Below are positions 1 through 11,539 of a stretch of DNA of 64,000 nucleotides, in pieces. A program made the translations under genes and the position numbers. The DNA is taken from assembly GCA_964036195.1 (NCBI GenBank), contig OZ038458.1:22581832-22645831 (forward strand). The letters run 5' to 3'. How positions within the stretch are numbered: position 1 is the first letter of the stretch; every line of letters starts with the position of its first letter. The notes under the pieces are model-generated. The model saw only the letters and a list, made by a program, of their open reading frames with translations, ran no database searches and was not told the DNA's origin. Source of the stretch: Sphaerolaimus hirsutus (Eukaryota; Nematoda; Chromadorea; Monhysterida; Sphaerolaimidae).

Positions 1-727
1 ACTGTAATGAGTAATTATAAATCTTTGTCAAGTGTGATGACAGACAGCTTTCCCTGGTGAACTCAAGTGCGTTCAAAGCTGATTTCTGAGGACCCAATTT
101 AAGTTTATCTGTGTTAGTAAACTAGTGTGCGCAGCGCCATTGTGCGCGTATACTCGGCGGACATAAAACTCTACAATGTTGGTGGACTTAATTCCCAATA
201 CTTATGTCTCACGTTCAAGTTTGGACAGATGATTTTCGCTCAGTTCATGGTCGATATTACTTTTGTGCGACCGTGTGATGTGAGAACAAAACGTTGTTGC
301 ATTTTTGGCTCAACGACACAGTTTGAAATTAAACCGGGATGTTAGATACATACACGAAAAGTGCTAAAATAACACGTATGTATCCTAACCCACAGGCAGA
401 TAGAGATGTACAGATAAAGTTGTGTAAACGAAAAAATAATCATTGCGAAACAAGTGAAATCACGCTCGTTTTAACGCAACATGAACTCTTCAAACATTAT
501 TAACGTAGGATATATCAATTGTTACTCAATTTCTGGGTCTATTGCGAAGATTTCATTAATTTCGTTTCCCTCATATTGTGAAATAATTTGTGCAGCTACG
601 TTTGGCAAAGTGCCCAATCGGTTAACGCTACAGTCGTTGCGTATTCTTTCAGAACATTGTATGCCATCATGTCCGCCGAGTTTACGTGCGTTTGCTCAGT
701 CGCACAAGTCACAGCCGCTGAATGCAA
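1..727. other. No recognisable gene
   Basis: I see no family, splice pattern or complete repeat here. A 72-codon open frame on the plus strand (127-345) has no recognisable motif, and it overlaps a fragment of the TATACTCGG repeat near 150. The tail from about 590 grades into GGAAAACGG-type repeat. Confidence 0.4.
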
Positions 728-1160
728 AGGTTCGACATCGGTGTCGACAAATTTTTTTACAGAAAACGGAAATGGAAACGGAAAATGTTTTGCACTTGCT
801 GGAAAACGATAATGGAAACGGAAAATTTTATGAACTTGCTTGAAAACAGATTTATGTTGGCATTTGGCTGAAAACTGAAGAGGAAATTTTTTTGAACTTG
901 ACGGAAAACAGAAAAATGAAAGGCCAGAAAACGGAAAACGGAATAACGAAATTTGCACGGAAACAGAAAAAATTGCTGAAATTCTGATGGAAAATGGAAA
1001 AAAATTGCTAAAATTTGCTGGAAACAGAAAAAATTGCTGAAATATTGATGAAAAATTGAAAAAATTCACATAATTGAAAACCATGTTAAAACCATGTGAA
1101 AACCATGCATGTTTACCAGTTTGGCTGAAATGGAAAACAGAAAGTTAAGCTGGGAAAAGG
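728..1160. repeat. Degenerate GGAAAACGG-rich repeat
   Basis: Short degenerate units of the form GGAAAACGGAAAATTT recur throughout. The reverse-complement composition (TTTTCCGGC units) makes up the bounded element at 47091-47686, so this is probably a decayed copy of that family. No clean ends were found. Confidence 0.55.
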
Positions 1161-1640
1161 GAAAATGAGGCGGAAAAACATAGGGGGGTTATACATTCAT
1201 GGGGACTTTGTTTTGTCAGACTTTTTTGAGAGGGGACTATTCGAAGGGGGAATTATTCAAGGGTGAATTATTATTTCGTTAAAAATTTTAAGCATGTTTC
1301 TATAAACTGATTTTATGAAATACCGGTATGCTTTATTTACTAAATAACGTGCAATTTTTGTTCAAATAGGATGCAACAACTTAAACATATACCTGAAGAG
1401 GGGGGATTATTTGTTCTGGAATATGGAATTATTTTTCCTCACTCGTCTAAGAGGCGGGAATTATTCGAGTATGTACAGTATATGTTTTTGTCGAATTTTG
1501 CTAAGTCTGAGTATGTGGAATTTCGAAAAATTTCATGGAATTTTATAAATTGGCGAAAAAAACCCTTTAACAAGCCCCCTTGAATAACCCCCCCCCCTTG
1601 AATAAGCCACATTTAATTAGCCCCCAGAAAAATTAGGTGG
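1161..1640. repeat. Remnants of CCCCC/GGGGG AATAA-type element
   Basis: Stretches such as GGGGGAATTATTCAAGGG and CCCCCCCTTGAATAA match the internal sequence of the TA-flanked element complete at 43130-43500. The open frame at 1371-1583 is repeat sequence. Confidence 0.5.
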
Positions 1641-1689
1641 CTAAAAATAAACGCCCTGTGGGAGTATTTGGAGGAAACACGGTAGTTGT

Positions 1690-1941
1690 TATACTCCGGT
1701 TACTTTACACCTTGCACACGTGGTTCCCGCTGGAAGTGTGCCAACGATGGTAAACTCGTGCGGGTTTCATAAAGAGATGACAAAATTGATTGGTGTGATA
1801 ATGTTATTCATTAGCATATTCACACCGATGTATTTTTCATATTTTCACGGAAACAGCATGTGTTTACCTAGAATCATTGGCACGCTTCCAACAGGAGACA
1901 TAACTCAGTGTGAGGGCAGAGTATCATGTTCGCCGAGTATA
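1690..1941. mobile_element. TATACTCGG-ended MITE copy
   Basis: The ends are TATACTCCGG and CGCCGAGTATA, with the interior typical of the family (a CTGGAAGTGTGCCAACGATG stretch and a GAGGGCAGAGTATCATG stretch). Related copies lie near 14868, 15346, 35344 and 42108. No coding capacity. Confidence 0.65.
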
Positions 1942-2129
1942 GTAGAAGTACGCCAGTTGCGGAACACAGGCGAGTAGGCGGCAAGGTGCGGCGACGCCAG
2001 CCGCGGCCAGTGCGCCTGCAGCCATGGAAACAGCCAGTGGCTCTGCTCTGCGCGTATCCATGGCGTACTGCACACACGCGGACATACCTAAATGTAGCAC
2101 TTTGCGCTGATGCATGTGCATTGCGTGTG

Positions 2130-2630
2130 CTTTAGGTATTTACATCTGTTTTTCCATGCACTGACTGTTTTTCCGAGCAACTCTAATTAGCAAGTTGATT
2201 ATGAACAAAATTTCGAACATTTAGTTAAGCAGGCATATGGGATCTAAAATTGGCCGCGCACATTTTTCACCATTTGCCAAAAATTGCAGTGCACAATGTA
2301 CAACGAGCAATGTGCATTGTGCTGTGCATTGTGCAGTATAAACCAGCAATTTTAGACCCGCAGTTTAGACCCCAAATTTTTGGCAGATAACTACAAAACA
2401 AGATACAAAAATTACAAAAATACTAATAAATACATTCTGCAAAAATAATTTAGCAAGTAGCCATTACTTTTCCTATAGCGCACACTTTGTAAAGGTGTGT
2501 GTGAATAAGTATGATGTTCAAGTATAGCCGCGTGTCTGCTGAAATGCATATAGCGAGTACCGAGTCCACCGAGTATACTTGCATGTTTATGATAATTTTC
2601 TAGTTGCTGTTTCGCTCAGGCGAGGCAGGT
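2130..2630. other. No gene seen; small inverted repeat
   Basis: AT-rich, with a short palindromic patch of GTGCACAATGT-type words around 2280-2340. It lies just upstream of a hAT-type element and of the DHHC gene. No promoter motif can be named. Confidence 0.35.
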
Positions 2631-2631
2631 G

Positions 2632-3023
2632 TAGGGTTCAAACGGGATCCCGATCCCGATCCCGGATCCCGTGAAATTCCGGGATTTAGCAGTCCCGATC
2701 CCGATCCCGAAACTTTTCAAATCCCGATCCCGATCCCGAGAAACTCCAAAGTCCGGGATCCCGATTCCGGAAAAATTAGTGGAAATTATCAAAAGTGAAA
2801 AACGACGTTTTTGCATGCAAAAATGTGAACGCAAACCCCCAGCCCAGCGTTCATTTTATGCCACGTTTCTGGCATCCAACAGTGTTTTTAGACCTTTATG
2901 AACAACTGTGGATGCCAAAACATTGGCCAAAATCTCTATCCCAAGACCCCAATCCCGATCCCGAAAAAATGCCAATCCCGATCCCGATCCCGACCCCGAA
3001 AGGTCAATCCCGTTTGAACACTA
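2632..3023. mobile_element. hAT-type MITE with CCCGAT repeats
   Basis: Terminal inverted repeats read TAGGGTTCAAACGGG and CCCGTTTGAACACTA. An 8-bp target duplication GGCAGGTG flanks both sides (2624-2631 and 3024-3031), which is the hAT signature. The interior is largely ATCCCG/CCCGAT hexamers; the frames across it are low complexity. Fragments recur at 26952-26999 and 46672-46835. Confidence 0.85.
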
Positions 3024-3277
3024 GGCAGGTGCAGGTGCCAGCGCACCTCAAGCCGCCCGCAGAAACATTCTGGAATAGTCGCCAACAAAATCTTGTTTAT
3101 CTCTTGTGTTTAATTTTTCTAGACCCTCTCAAAATTTCTCACTTGACAGCATTTTACGAACCTCTAATTAATTTTCAAATAAAGTAACTTACTAGCACAC
3201 ATAAATAAACACGCGCGCAGTGCCACGCAGAAAATGGGACCAAATCGATAGCTATTTTTCTGAAATCTGCGTCAAAA

Positions 3278-6200
3278 ATGTCTGGGAGAGTGCGCGAAAA
3301 TTCTCGGAAAAACGGGTTTTCTTGGCCGCCGCACCCGCTGCAGCTGGCCTCGCTGCTGGTGGCAGTCCCAAGCCCTGTAAAGTGTAAAGTAAAGTGTCAA
3401 ATGTAAAGTGTCAATTGTCATGCAAATTTCAGTAATAAAATCTTTTCTTTTTTGTTTTGATTGACACTTTACTTTGCATTTGACTTTACATTTGACACTT
3501 TACTTTACACTTTACAGGGCTTGGGACTGCCCCCTGGTGAAGGTGTACCTGTTCGCTGTGGCCTTGGGCGTGCACACTTCCGGTGCCAGTCCCACACCCT
3601 GTACTAGACCCTGCAAAATGGAACATTTCTGGAAAATGTCAAAAGACATGTTTTCTATTTGCCAGTGTACGATAGAAAACATCACTTTTGACATTTTTTA
3701 CAACTTTTTTAAACGACAAAAAACTTTTTTTACATGACTTTTGACACCTTGCGTGAAACTTTACTTACAGGTTCTTTTTCACGATTATGATATTTTACAG
3801 GTACCTTTACATGACTATGACATTTTACAGGTACCTTTACATGACTATGACATTTTACAGGGAAATGGACATTTTACAGGGTTTTTATAGGGTCTGGGAG
3901 TGCACCCTGGCTTCAATCATGCAACCGACGCTTATGTGTCGCTACCCATTCGCTACGTACTTTTCGTCGTGAGTTGTGCATTTTTTGGGTGTTTTATAGT
4001 TTAGTAAAATATAAATAGTTTTGTTAGAATGCTTAAGCGATTATCGGTGAATTTTTTGTGAGGAAATAAAATCGTGGTACATGGTCCGGCTGAAAAGTCC
4101 CCGGGCAGTGCTCGCCATTCACGCTAGGGGTAAGCTACGGTTATAAAATTTTAACACGTTAATATATCAAGTGTTTTGAGTTATCACCCAAAATTTCACC
4201 CCTCTAGCTCTACTCACTGCGGAACTGTGGGGGTTACAATTTCGGTCATTTTGTACTGGTGTACAAATGGTGCTCTAGCTCAACGCTGCTTTAAGTTGTG
4301 ATCATGAAACTTTGGCTAGTGTAAGCCACCAGTGTTGGCAATGAGCTGATTGTATTCAACACTTTCATCAACATCATTGCTATTAAGGTAAAATTAATAT
4401 GTAGATCAGGGTGATGTGCAAGAAACGTGGGAACTGTGATGGATGTTTTTGGTGATCATCTGAGATCATGTTGTATTGCAGTGATTTTAATGTTGTTTTG
4501 AAATGTGCAGTAAATTATTATGTCCATTAAATTTCATTTGTGTTTCATTACTAATCTGTAGTGGACACATTACCTGTGTTCAACAGCAGTGTGCATGAAA
4601 GACGCCTCCTGTATTAACCTGTATTGACCAACCGTAGAGGCAGAATGATGAATTTGGTAGTGAGAGTAGTGACAGTAATGGCAATATGGACTAGGCTTAT
4701 GATATCATAGCTAATGTTGGTTAGTGCTGGCACATTGCCATCACTGGTGGCTTACTCTAGCTAAAGTTTCATGATCACAACTTAAAGCAGCGTTGAGCTA
4801 GAGCACCATTTGTACATCAGTACAAAATGACCGAAATTGTAATCCCCACAGTTCCGCAGTGGGTGGAGCTAGAGGGGTGAAATTTTGGGTGAAAACTCAA
4901 AACACCTGATATATTAACGTGTTAAAATTATATAACGGTAGCTTACCCCTAGCGCGAATGGCGAGCACTGCCCGGGGACTTTTCAGCCCGACCATGTAGA
5001 ATCATTGATCAGGGATTATTGGAGTTAATTTATAACTCGTAACGCATTGACTAACCGTCTTACCGACTTAAATTTTGAAAAACAGAATTTGAGGTAAATA
5101 TTATGGAGGGGGTATCATGCGGAGTATTAGGGCAGAGTTGTTAAAAGTACTGAACTTTTTTGAAAGTAAACGTAAAGTATTTTTTACTCACAGGTGAGTA
5201 CAGAAAACGTAAAATATTTTTTTAACTTTTACTCATGATTAAACGTGAGTAAATTACTTTTGTCCCAGAAAACGTAAAGTGAATATTTTTGAGACATTTT
5301 GCTCCAATTTTTCACTTAAAATCACTAATTTTCGAACTTTTCACTATCAAATTCACTAGTTAATGTGTTTTTGATTATTTTTATGCTACCTATTTTGGAT
5401 ATTTTGTCCCTCTTTTTAGCTCTTCTCTCCCTTTGTTTCGTTTATGCCTCGAAATACCCGTTTATGCCTCGAAAATAAAAAACCTGTTTGAAATACGTTT
5501 TCTGTACTCGCTTACTTTCAAAATGTACGCAAGTAAGTGAGTACCGGTATTTTTTTCGGGAGGGAATGTAAACGTATTTACGCACTACTATAGTATCCGT
5601 ATTTATCGAGTAAACGTAAATACGTTATAACAACTATGTATTAGGGGATGACATTTATTGTTACATCTAGCTATTTGCTGTAACATGAACATATTTGATG
5701 GAAGGGCGTCACAATGGGTCAAAGTACAACATAATGGACAAAAGTTCCATGTTGTACCCGCGTGAACGCGGCGGTGTACTGGTAGCGCTTGGGGCAGGTG
5801 TACGGCGTGGCGTGCGCGAGCGTGGTGTGCGCCACGGCGGCGGTGACGGGCATCGACCCGGCCGACGACAGCGTGCGCCACTCGATCAGGGCCACCGTGC
5901 GGCCCGCCTTCGACCGCGCCAAGCACAAACACGTCATCTCCGCCACGCACTACTGCAACATCTGCGAGCACACTGTGTCCGTCTGGTTGCAGCTCTTATT
6001 TGGTTGCTATTTTATTTTATTCACGCACCCATCTTTTAGGGTGTCCCAATTTTCCTGATAGATTTGTAGGGAAGTGGGCTATGCCCATTGAAATTTCATC
6101 GTGCAGCCACACTTCACTGATATCAGGGCAGTTTTGTGGCTTGTGTAAACAGCCCTGTCTCATAACTGTCAATTTACGTATTTAATTAACATAACTTTTG

Positions 6201-7090
6201 GCGTTTTGGGATGCAAAATTTTTTTTAGGTATACCGTATTACCTCGAATTATCCCCCCCCCCCCCTTGAATTAACCCCCCCTCGAATTAACCCCCCCTCA
6301 AAATGGGCTGGGGAAATAATAAACCCCCCCCTCGAAATACCCCCCCTCCGGAATGATGTACATCATGTATGCAATGTACATGATGTATTTAGGTATTACT
6401 ACTTATTCGCATCGCAGCTACTCTTATACGCTCATTTGTGTACAGATGTACATCTATAGCCCCAATATAACCTATATTCTCACATTGATTACCGTTTTTG
6501 AGTAAGAAATAGCGTATTCTTTACTACAAAGTCCACGAAATTTTCTGGCGAAATAATAAAACCCCTCCTCGAATAACCCCCCCCCCCCCCTCGAATTAAC
6601 CCCCCCTCAAATTTTGCTGGCGAAATAATAAACCCCCATGGGGGTATTTCGAGGTAATACGGTATATTTTTTTGTCTTGGATGGAAGTGACAATAATGTT
6701 TTAAGCAGAGAACATCATTTAAGTTTTGGATACCAACGTATGTTATTTTCAGTGAAATTTTATTATAATATATCACTCACACAAGACTAAAATTTAACCT
6801 CTCTGGAAAATCATGAAAAAATATAAATATAAAAAATCTGATATTTTCAAAACATAAATCTTAGATTTGTTCAATGCCAATTATACTAAAGACCAATTAC
6901 TTTGACACAGTAGGCAAAATTCGCAGCGACGAAACGTCGAAGCATTGCCGGCAGTGCAACAAGTGCGTGGTCCACTTCGACCACCACTGCAAATGGCTGA
7001 ACAACTGCGTGGGCAGGAGGAACTACAGCTGCTTCGTGGCGTACGTGGTGCTGACGAGCGCGGCGGCGGCCGTGTGCGCCTGCGTCGCCG
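3278..7090 (+). CDS. ZDHHC1: DHHC palmitoyltransferase, ZDHHC1/11-like, 5' part
   Basis: Integral-membrane protein S-acyltransferase that attaches palmitate to cysteines of target proteins on the cytosolic face of endomembranes. Exon 1 starts at ATG 3278 and ends 3968 before GTGAGT; it is interrupted by two fold-back elements (3360-3533 and 3584-3906). Its residues include [11 protein letters not shown], the N-terminal motif of this subfamily. Exon 2 (5798-5976) has IDPADDSVR and CNICEHTV. Exon 3 (6927-7090, before GTCAGT) has [10 protein letters not shown], then [17 protein letters not shown] with the catalytic DHHC cysteine. The exon 2-3 join, donor GT at 5977 and acceptor AG at 6925-6926, keeps the family spacing between CEHTV and KHC. 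Exon 2 start is less sure: its acceptor lacks a pyrimidine tract. Transmembrane helices 1-2 are in exons 1-2 and part of helix 3 in exon 3. The C-terminal exons were not found. Family assignment is firm; ZDHHC1 versus ZDHHC11 is not. Confidence 0.88.
3360..3533. mobile_element. CTGG fold-back MITE inside ZDHHC exon 1 (copy A)
   Basis: This is a 174-bp hairpin-forming element. The left end TGGCAGTCCCAAGCCCTG mirrors the right end CAGGGCTTGGGACTGCC, with long complementary arms of GTAAAGTGTAAAG-type words. CTGG is duplicated at 3356-3359 and 3534-3537. It splits the leucine-rich first helix; taking out element plus one CTGG rejoins CTG-CTG-GTG-AAG in frame. Confidence 0.85.
3584..3906. mobile_element. 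CTGG-type fold-back MITE inside ZDHHC exon 1 (copy B)
   Basis: Left end TGCCAGTCCCACACCCTGTA, right end roughly its complement (AGGGTCTGGGAGTGCAC). It is flanked by CCGG (3580-3583) and CTGG (3907-3910), a 4-bp duplication with one difference. The interior holds ACATGACTATGACATTTTAC-like direct repeats at 3787-3860. Removal joins VHTSG to FNHATDAY, which runs on to a GTGAGT donor. Confidence 0.72.
4080..4996. mobile_element. Mariner-like non-autonomous element with long inverted repeats
   Basis: It begins CATGGTCCGGCTGAAAAG and ends with the complement, flanked by TA on both sides. GGCTGAAAAGTCCCCGG resembles irritans-group mariner termini (known family feature). The inverted arms run about 250 bp. 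There is no transposase frame. It sits in intron 1 of the DHHC gene; a second copy is at 17335-18250. Confidence 0.82.
5133..5637. mobile_element. AGTTGTTAAA-ended MITE
   Basis: The ends CAGAGTTGTTAAAA and TTATAACAACTATG are inverted. The interior is AAACGTAAA-rich, with a GTACTCACTTACTT-type core. It ends about 160 bp before the DHHC exon 2 acceptor. A full relative is at 56696-57304, with partial ones near 7275-7420, 8815-8972, 18470-18615 and 19110-19290. Confidence 0.7.
6234..6662. mobile_element. TA-flanked CCGTATT element with C/G tracts
   Basis: CCGTATTACCTCGAATTA at the left and GAGGTAATACGG at the right form inverted termini between TA dinucleotides. Long C runs alternate with CTCGAAATA words. 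It lies within intron 2 of the DHHC gene (5977-6926) and has no coding content. Confidence 0.75.
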
Positions 7091-7149
7091 GTCAGTCCTC
7101 TCCTCGCTCGTCTCCACTCGGCCCTATGCACTCGGCATATGCCTTGGAA

Positions 7150-7275
7150 AGCGCCTCGACTTTGGCGCCATGACGCTTTTCCGACACCGCGCAAGCGCCA
7201 ATAGCGCCACAGCAAAATGGCGCAAAGCGCCAGCAGAAGCGCCATGGCGCTTTTTGCTGTGGTGCTAGCGCCAAC
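7150..7275. repeat. GGCGCC-rich repeat block
   Basis: Tandem and palindromic GCGCCA/TGGCGC words centre on the palindrome AGCGCCATGGCGCT. It lies just downstream of the last DHHC exon found. Translated frames are low-complexity artefacts. Confidence 0.7.
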
Positions 7276-8177
7276 AGAGTTGGTCAAATACTGGTATTTT
7301 TGGAAAACGGAAACGTAAACGTAAATACCTTTTCCAAAATGAAAGTATAAATACTAAAACGTAAGGTAATTTTAAAATACCTGGGAAAGCGTAAAATAAA
7401 ACGTAAACGTAAAAAAATTATTACCGTGTTTCATCTAATAGAAGGGCGCCCTTCATTTTTTCACTGACTTTCTATTATGGAGACACCGTCTTTTGGAAGC
7501 TGCCCTTCTATTTTTTCGCCGGTTTTTCAATCAATTTTCACGTTCTGTCAACGTTTTCCCAAGTGTTATGTCACAAAAAATTTATACTATGGCGATTCAT
7601 CGAGTTGATAAACTCGACGGACATTATAGAAGTCAATGGTCTAAGGAATTTTCGTCTGCGTATATTCATAGTTGGCACACGTCCAAGTTACCGTTTGCGA
7701 GAATGTTACCAAATATGAAAAACGCATGATTTCCGTCACCGTCAACGAAAATGACTGCGGAATGCGATTAAGCGACCGCAATTGGTTGCTGATGGCTGCC
7801 CACACATGAGTTGACGCATATGTTGACTTAATTACATTCCGCGGTCATTATCGTTGACGCGAATGGAAATCATGCGTCTTTTACTTCGTTCGTATAAAAC
7901 GCAACAGTAACTTGGACGCAGCGGTAAGTTCATACGTAATTTTTTGAATGAATTTTTCGGGACTGCGACGGTAAGATCTTACCTAAGACCTAACAATCCG
8001 ACGTTCTATAACGAGTTGTCTATCAAATTCACACCGTTCTCGCATAAAAAGTCGGATTGAATCAAATGTATCATGCCGAATGGAATCCGTCCATTCAAGT
8101 TCAAATTAAAAACACACGTCATTGGTAACGAAGGGCCGAATCACTGATTCGTTTCATGTCCGCCGAGTTTACATTTA
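7276..8177. other. Mixed repeat fragments; inverted repeat at 7725-7882
   Basis: This holds an AAACGTAAA-rich fragment (7276-7420), then an AATAGAAGGGC-type fragment (7430-7520) of the CCGTATTTC superfamily. A fold-back at about 7725-7882 pairs CATGATTTCCGTCACCGTCA with its near complement around GACTGCGGAATG. A plus-strand open stretch ending at 7729 shows no recognised domain; I infer transposon remnant. Confidence 0.4.
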
Positions 8178-8537
8178 CCGTATTTCCTCGAAATACCCCC
8201 CGGGGGTGATTGTTTCATAGTGGTCCCGAGAGGGGGGGGGTCAAACGAGGGGGGGGGTATTTCGAGGGGGGGGGGTTATTATTTCACAAGAAATTTTTTG
8301 AAAACCAAGTACGAAATTGTCGTCTGAAACGTACGCAGACGTCGAAAAATGCAACAAAAACCGCCATTTATAAGGTTCTGTAGACTAATATTAGTATGTA
8401 GATGGTATGTACACTGTTCTAACGTGACACCGACATTGTTTTAACGTGTGTTCTGCAGTACACTGAACACAAACTACAGTTATTGTCATGTACGTTCCCT
8501 TTACACTCAATTTGGGGGGTATTTCGAGGAAATACGG
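8178..8537. mobile_element. TA-flanked CCGTATTTCC element with G tracts
   Basis: Ends CCGTATTTCCTCGAAATA and GGAAATACGG, flanked by TA. The interior has GGGGGGGTATTTCGAGG repeats and a roughly 200-bp unique core. No open frame. Confidence 0.75.
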
Positions 8538-8972
8538 TAATCAAATAGCTCAAAATCAATCCACGGAAGCCACTAAATAACAGCATCCGCTGACTTTTTT
8601 AATAAGCATTTGGCACAATTCAAGTTTGGGAAGTAATACATAATACTCTGCACGGAGGTGGGGTCTAACTATAGAATAATTTGAATATTGAATATACCTA
8701 TTTTGAAAATACGGCTTCTGTGGAGGAAAAGTGTGCGCTGGCGCACAAATTTTTTAAAGTTGTCGGAAATTTATGACGGAAATTACATTTTGCCAAAAAA
8801 AATTGGGTCTCACAACGTTTTTTACGTTTTATCTGGTACCCGGGTATTTCGGCCAGGAAAACGTAACAAAACGTAACGGTATTTTATGAAAACGTAAACG
8901 TAAACGTAAGTATAAATACCCGAATAACCGGGTATTTCGGTAAACGTAAATACGTTTTTGCAACTCTGACTG

Positions 8973-9300
8973 AGCGCCAAGCGCCAAGCGCCAGCGCTAG
9001 GCATTTTGTTCCTGGCGCCGGGCAAATATAGCGCCAAAAGCGCCATGGCGCTTTTCGTGGGCATGGCGCCACAGTAGTGATGGAATGGCGCCATGGCGCT
9101 GGCGCCATTTAAGGGTGCCAAATGGCGCCGCGCCATGGCGCCATTGGCGCTTGGCGCCCTTTTTCTGTGGGGCCCTTGGCGCCTGGCGCCATCTTTCTGA
9201 AAGGCGCCATGGCGCCCTTGGCGCTTGGCGCCCTTTCTCCGTGGCGCCATTGGCGCCTGGCGCCCTGCCCTAAGAAGGGCGCCAAAATGGCGCCAGCATG
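8973..9300. repeat. GGCGCC-rich repeat block
   Basis: A dense array of GGCGCC, GCGCCATGGCGC and TTGGCGCTTGGCGCC words. Several overlapping open frames on both strands are produced by this composition and are not genes. Confidence 0.75.
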
Positions 9301-9625
9301 GTTTCAAGGTGAGTGCTGCGTGAATGAATAAAAACGCAAAAAAAACGGGTCTGTGAATGATCAAAATTCAATGGAAAATAGACAAAGTGGTGTGAGTGGA
9401 TGTATTTATATGTTTCATCCAATTTTTATAAGATGCGCGTAACGGATCAGAAGCTAAGCATGATAGACCGGTGAACTTGCAAACTCGTAAATCAACGGAT
9501 TGAAATTATCGGAATTCAGTTGTCGTCCGCTTCAAGAAAACATATACCTATTGGAAAATCTATTTGATGTGCATTCATTGTTTTGTCGAATCAGAATTTT
9601 CAAAGTGTTTGAATTGAATATCACG

Positions 9626-9846
9626 TGTAGTGATGGAAAAGCGCCATGGCGCTGGCGCCAAAGCAAAAAGCGCCATGGCGCTTTTGGCGCTTGGCGCTAA
9701 AACGCTCTGGCGCCGTTGGCGCTTGGCGCCGGGATCTGATAAAGCGCCATGGCGCTTTTGGCGCTTGGCGCCATTTTATGGTTGTGCTATTGGCGCCTGA
9801 CGCCGGCATTTTAAATGGCGCCAAAAAAGCGCCAACCATGACTATA
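9626..9846. mobile_element. GGCGCC element with TAGTGATGGAAAA end
   Basis: It begins near TAGTGATGGAAAAGCGCCAT and ends near GCGCCAACCATGACTATAAA. The copy at about 44801-45030 has the same order and ends. I infer a MITE family related to the minimal element at 43189-43257. Confidence 0.65.
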
Positions 9847-9849
9847 AAA

Positions 9850-10360
9850 ATTGTTATAATACCGTGAAAATCGACAGTCCAGTTGACCAATTTCGAGAAC
9901 AACTGTATAAGTATTGATCAATATAAGGATTTTGGGGCCATTTATATAAATTACATATTGATGAGGCAACATTTGAGGGACAAATGGATATAGGGACATA
10001 GAATAATAGCAGACATTTTAAAAACATGTTTACTTTTTACTCAAGAGGTCCTCATATTTGAGTGTGGGGCAAATATTTTCTTGTTTTGCCAAAAAAATGT
10101 GCTAGCATTATACCCACCAATTATGCTAGCATTATTCATTCATTTAAAGCCTCAACTGATAAACATTGATAACTTAAAGTTTATTTTAAAACAAGGGCAT
10201 TTTATATCTTCTAATGGCCTCAAATAATGTCCCTTCTTGAATAGTTCCCCCTCAAAAAATCAAACGAAGTCATAATTCCCTGGCACGATTAATACAAACT
10301 TGGGCAACCAGGGCAATTAGCGAAATGAACATTTACTCTGGGTATATGTATTTTTCGAGT
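9850..10360. other. No gene seen
   Basis: AT-rich sequence with a fragment of the AATAATCCCCC element at 10210-10260. It ends at an assembly gap. Confidence 0.35.
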
Positions 10361-10560
10361 NNNNNNNNNNNNNNNNNNNNNNNNNNNNNNNNNNNNNNNN
10401 NNNNNNNNNNNNNNNNNNNNNNNNNNNNNNNNNNNNNNNNNNNNNNNNNNNNNNNNNNNNNNNNNNNNNNNNNNNNNNNNNNNNNNNNNNNNNNNNNNNN
10501 NNNNNNNNNNNNNNNNNNNNNNNNNNNNNNNNNNNNNNNNNNNNNNNNNNNNNNNNNNNN
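10361..10560. other. Assembly gap of 200 N
   Basis: Exactly 200 undetermined bases. The round size suggests a placeholder rather than a measured distance, so spacing across it is unreliable. Confidence 0.95.
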
Positions 10561-10589
10561 AAAAACAGTTTATTTTCTAACGGTCCATT

Positions 10590-10960
10590 CTCAGGGGGGT
10601 CGCCAGGGGGTTCACCTTTCTGTGTAAAGTAGTGGGGGGTGTCGTGTACACCCCCTCAAAATTTCGATCAATTCCCCCCAACAGTTTTAGTTTGGCAGCC
10701 CGTTATATTAAACAAACACGGGGTGCCAAACCTCGCGTGCACAGCGATTTTTTCAAAAAAAGATTCACGTTTACGGCGACCCACATTCAGGTGGGTCGCC
10801 GACCTCCCCCAGCCCGTATATAGTAGTGGGGGGGGGTTTCAAGTATATGGCCTCAAAATTTCGAATAAATCTACAGTACTACAGTACAACTCTACAGTAC
10901 AACTACAACACTACAGTTGGAGATATGGCGTCCGGCACTGACTCAACTTTTGAGTGCCAA
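10590..10960. repeat. Two diverged copies of a G-tract unit
   Basis: AGTAGTGGGGGG followed by CCTCAAAATTTCGA appears at about 10629-10670 and again at 10823-10866. Each lies next to GGTCGCC words and a GTGCCAAACCT stretch. This looks like a duplicated repeat unit of unknown class. Confidence 0.45.
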
Positions 10961-11314
10961 ACCTGGCGTGTCCGCTGTTTATAAATTGAACCCCATTTAT
11001 ACAATATATTGATAATGTATTTTATATTCATAATATTCTGATGCAAAAATAACTCCTCCACTCGAATAAGTCCCCCACAAAAAATTCTGACAAAAAATCA
11101 CTCCCCCGGTGAGTTTTTCAAGGATTTACGGTATGTTTCGTCATTGTATGAACTGTCTGTGACGTAACACTTTGAAAAACCTTGGTAGAACTTGAAAAAG
11201 ATTGGCTCAAATATTGACGAAAAAATAGAACGGCGTCTCCAGATGGAAGGTAAAAAGTTGATGAAAAAATAGAAGGGCACCCTTCTATTAGAAGAATATG
11301 TAAAAAGATTTATA

Positions 11315-11533
11315 ATGGAAAATTATCATTTTTCAAATTTATACATTCGCTGTGACTGCTTACGCTGTGTTTTGGACACAATCAAGGTATTGACTGATAT
11401 AACGTCCAAAAAAAATTTGAGACATGTGTATGACCATCCACCGCGGTATGAATTCCCGTCAAACTGTAATCTCAGCTATACAGCTATATTTCTTCGAAGA
11501 GAGGATGTCAAACCAATGAAGACCACCCGATAA
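11315..11533 (+). CDS. Possible 72-residue open frame, unassigned
   Basis: The frame has mixed composition, cysteines near the start (RCDCLRCVLDT) and a basic tail. I recognise no domain, and no flanking splice sites or partner exon. It lies between a repeat fragment and the tRNA gene and could be chance. Confidence 0.18.
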   Translation: MENYHFSNLYIRCDCLRCVLDTIKVLTDITSKKNLRHVYDHPPRYEFPSNCNLSYTAIFLRREDVKPMKTTR

Positions 11534-11539
11534 CTTTTT

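Noticed and set aside
2604-3187. Open frames rich in DPDP or IPIP across the CCCGAT repeats
   Set aside because: Hexamer repeat inside a bounded hAT-type element; translation is low complexity in every frame.
3278-3968. Ordinary GT-AG introns instead of transposon excision in DHHC exon 1
   Set aside because: Element A could use GTGGCA with a CAG/AAG acceptor and lose two residues, but element B and the other two genes have no matching canonical pair, so it does not explain the set.
6881-7287. Minus-strand Arg-rich frames opposite the DHHC exon
   Set aside because: Shadow of a GC-rich coding exon whose plus frame has the diagnostic DHHC motif.
8822-9364. Overlapping open frames of up to 180 codons in GGCGCC blocks (also near 9646, 39338, 40104, 44799, 46568)
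   Set aside because: They arise on both strands from GCGCC-type repeats, with monotonous APWRFWRLA-like translations and no gene structure.
10325-10627. Open frames spanning N runs (also 61397-62058)
   Set aside because: The frames are open only because N codons cannot be stops; the real sequence is unknown.
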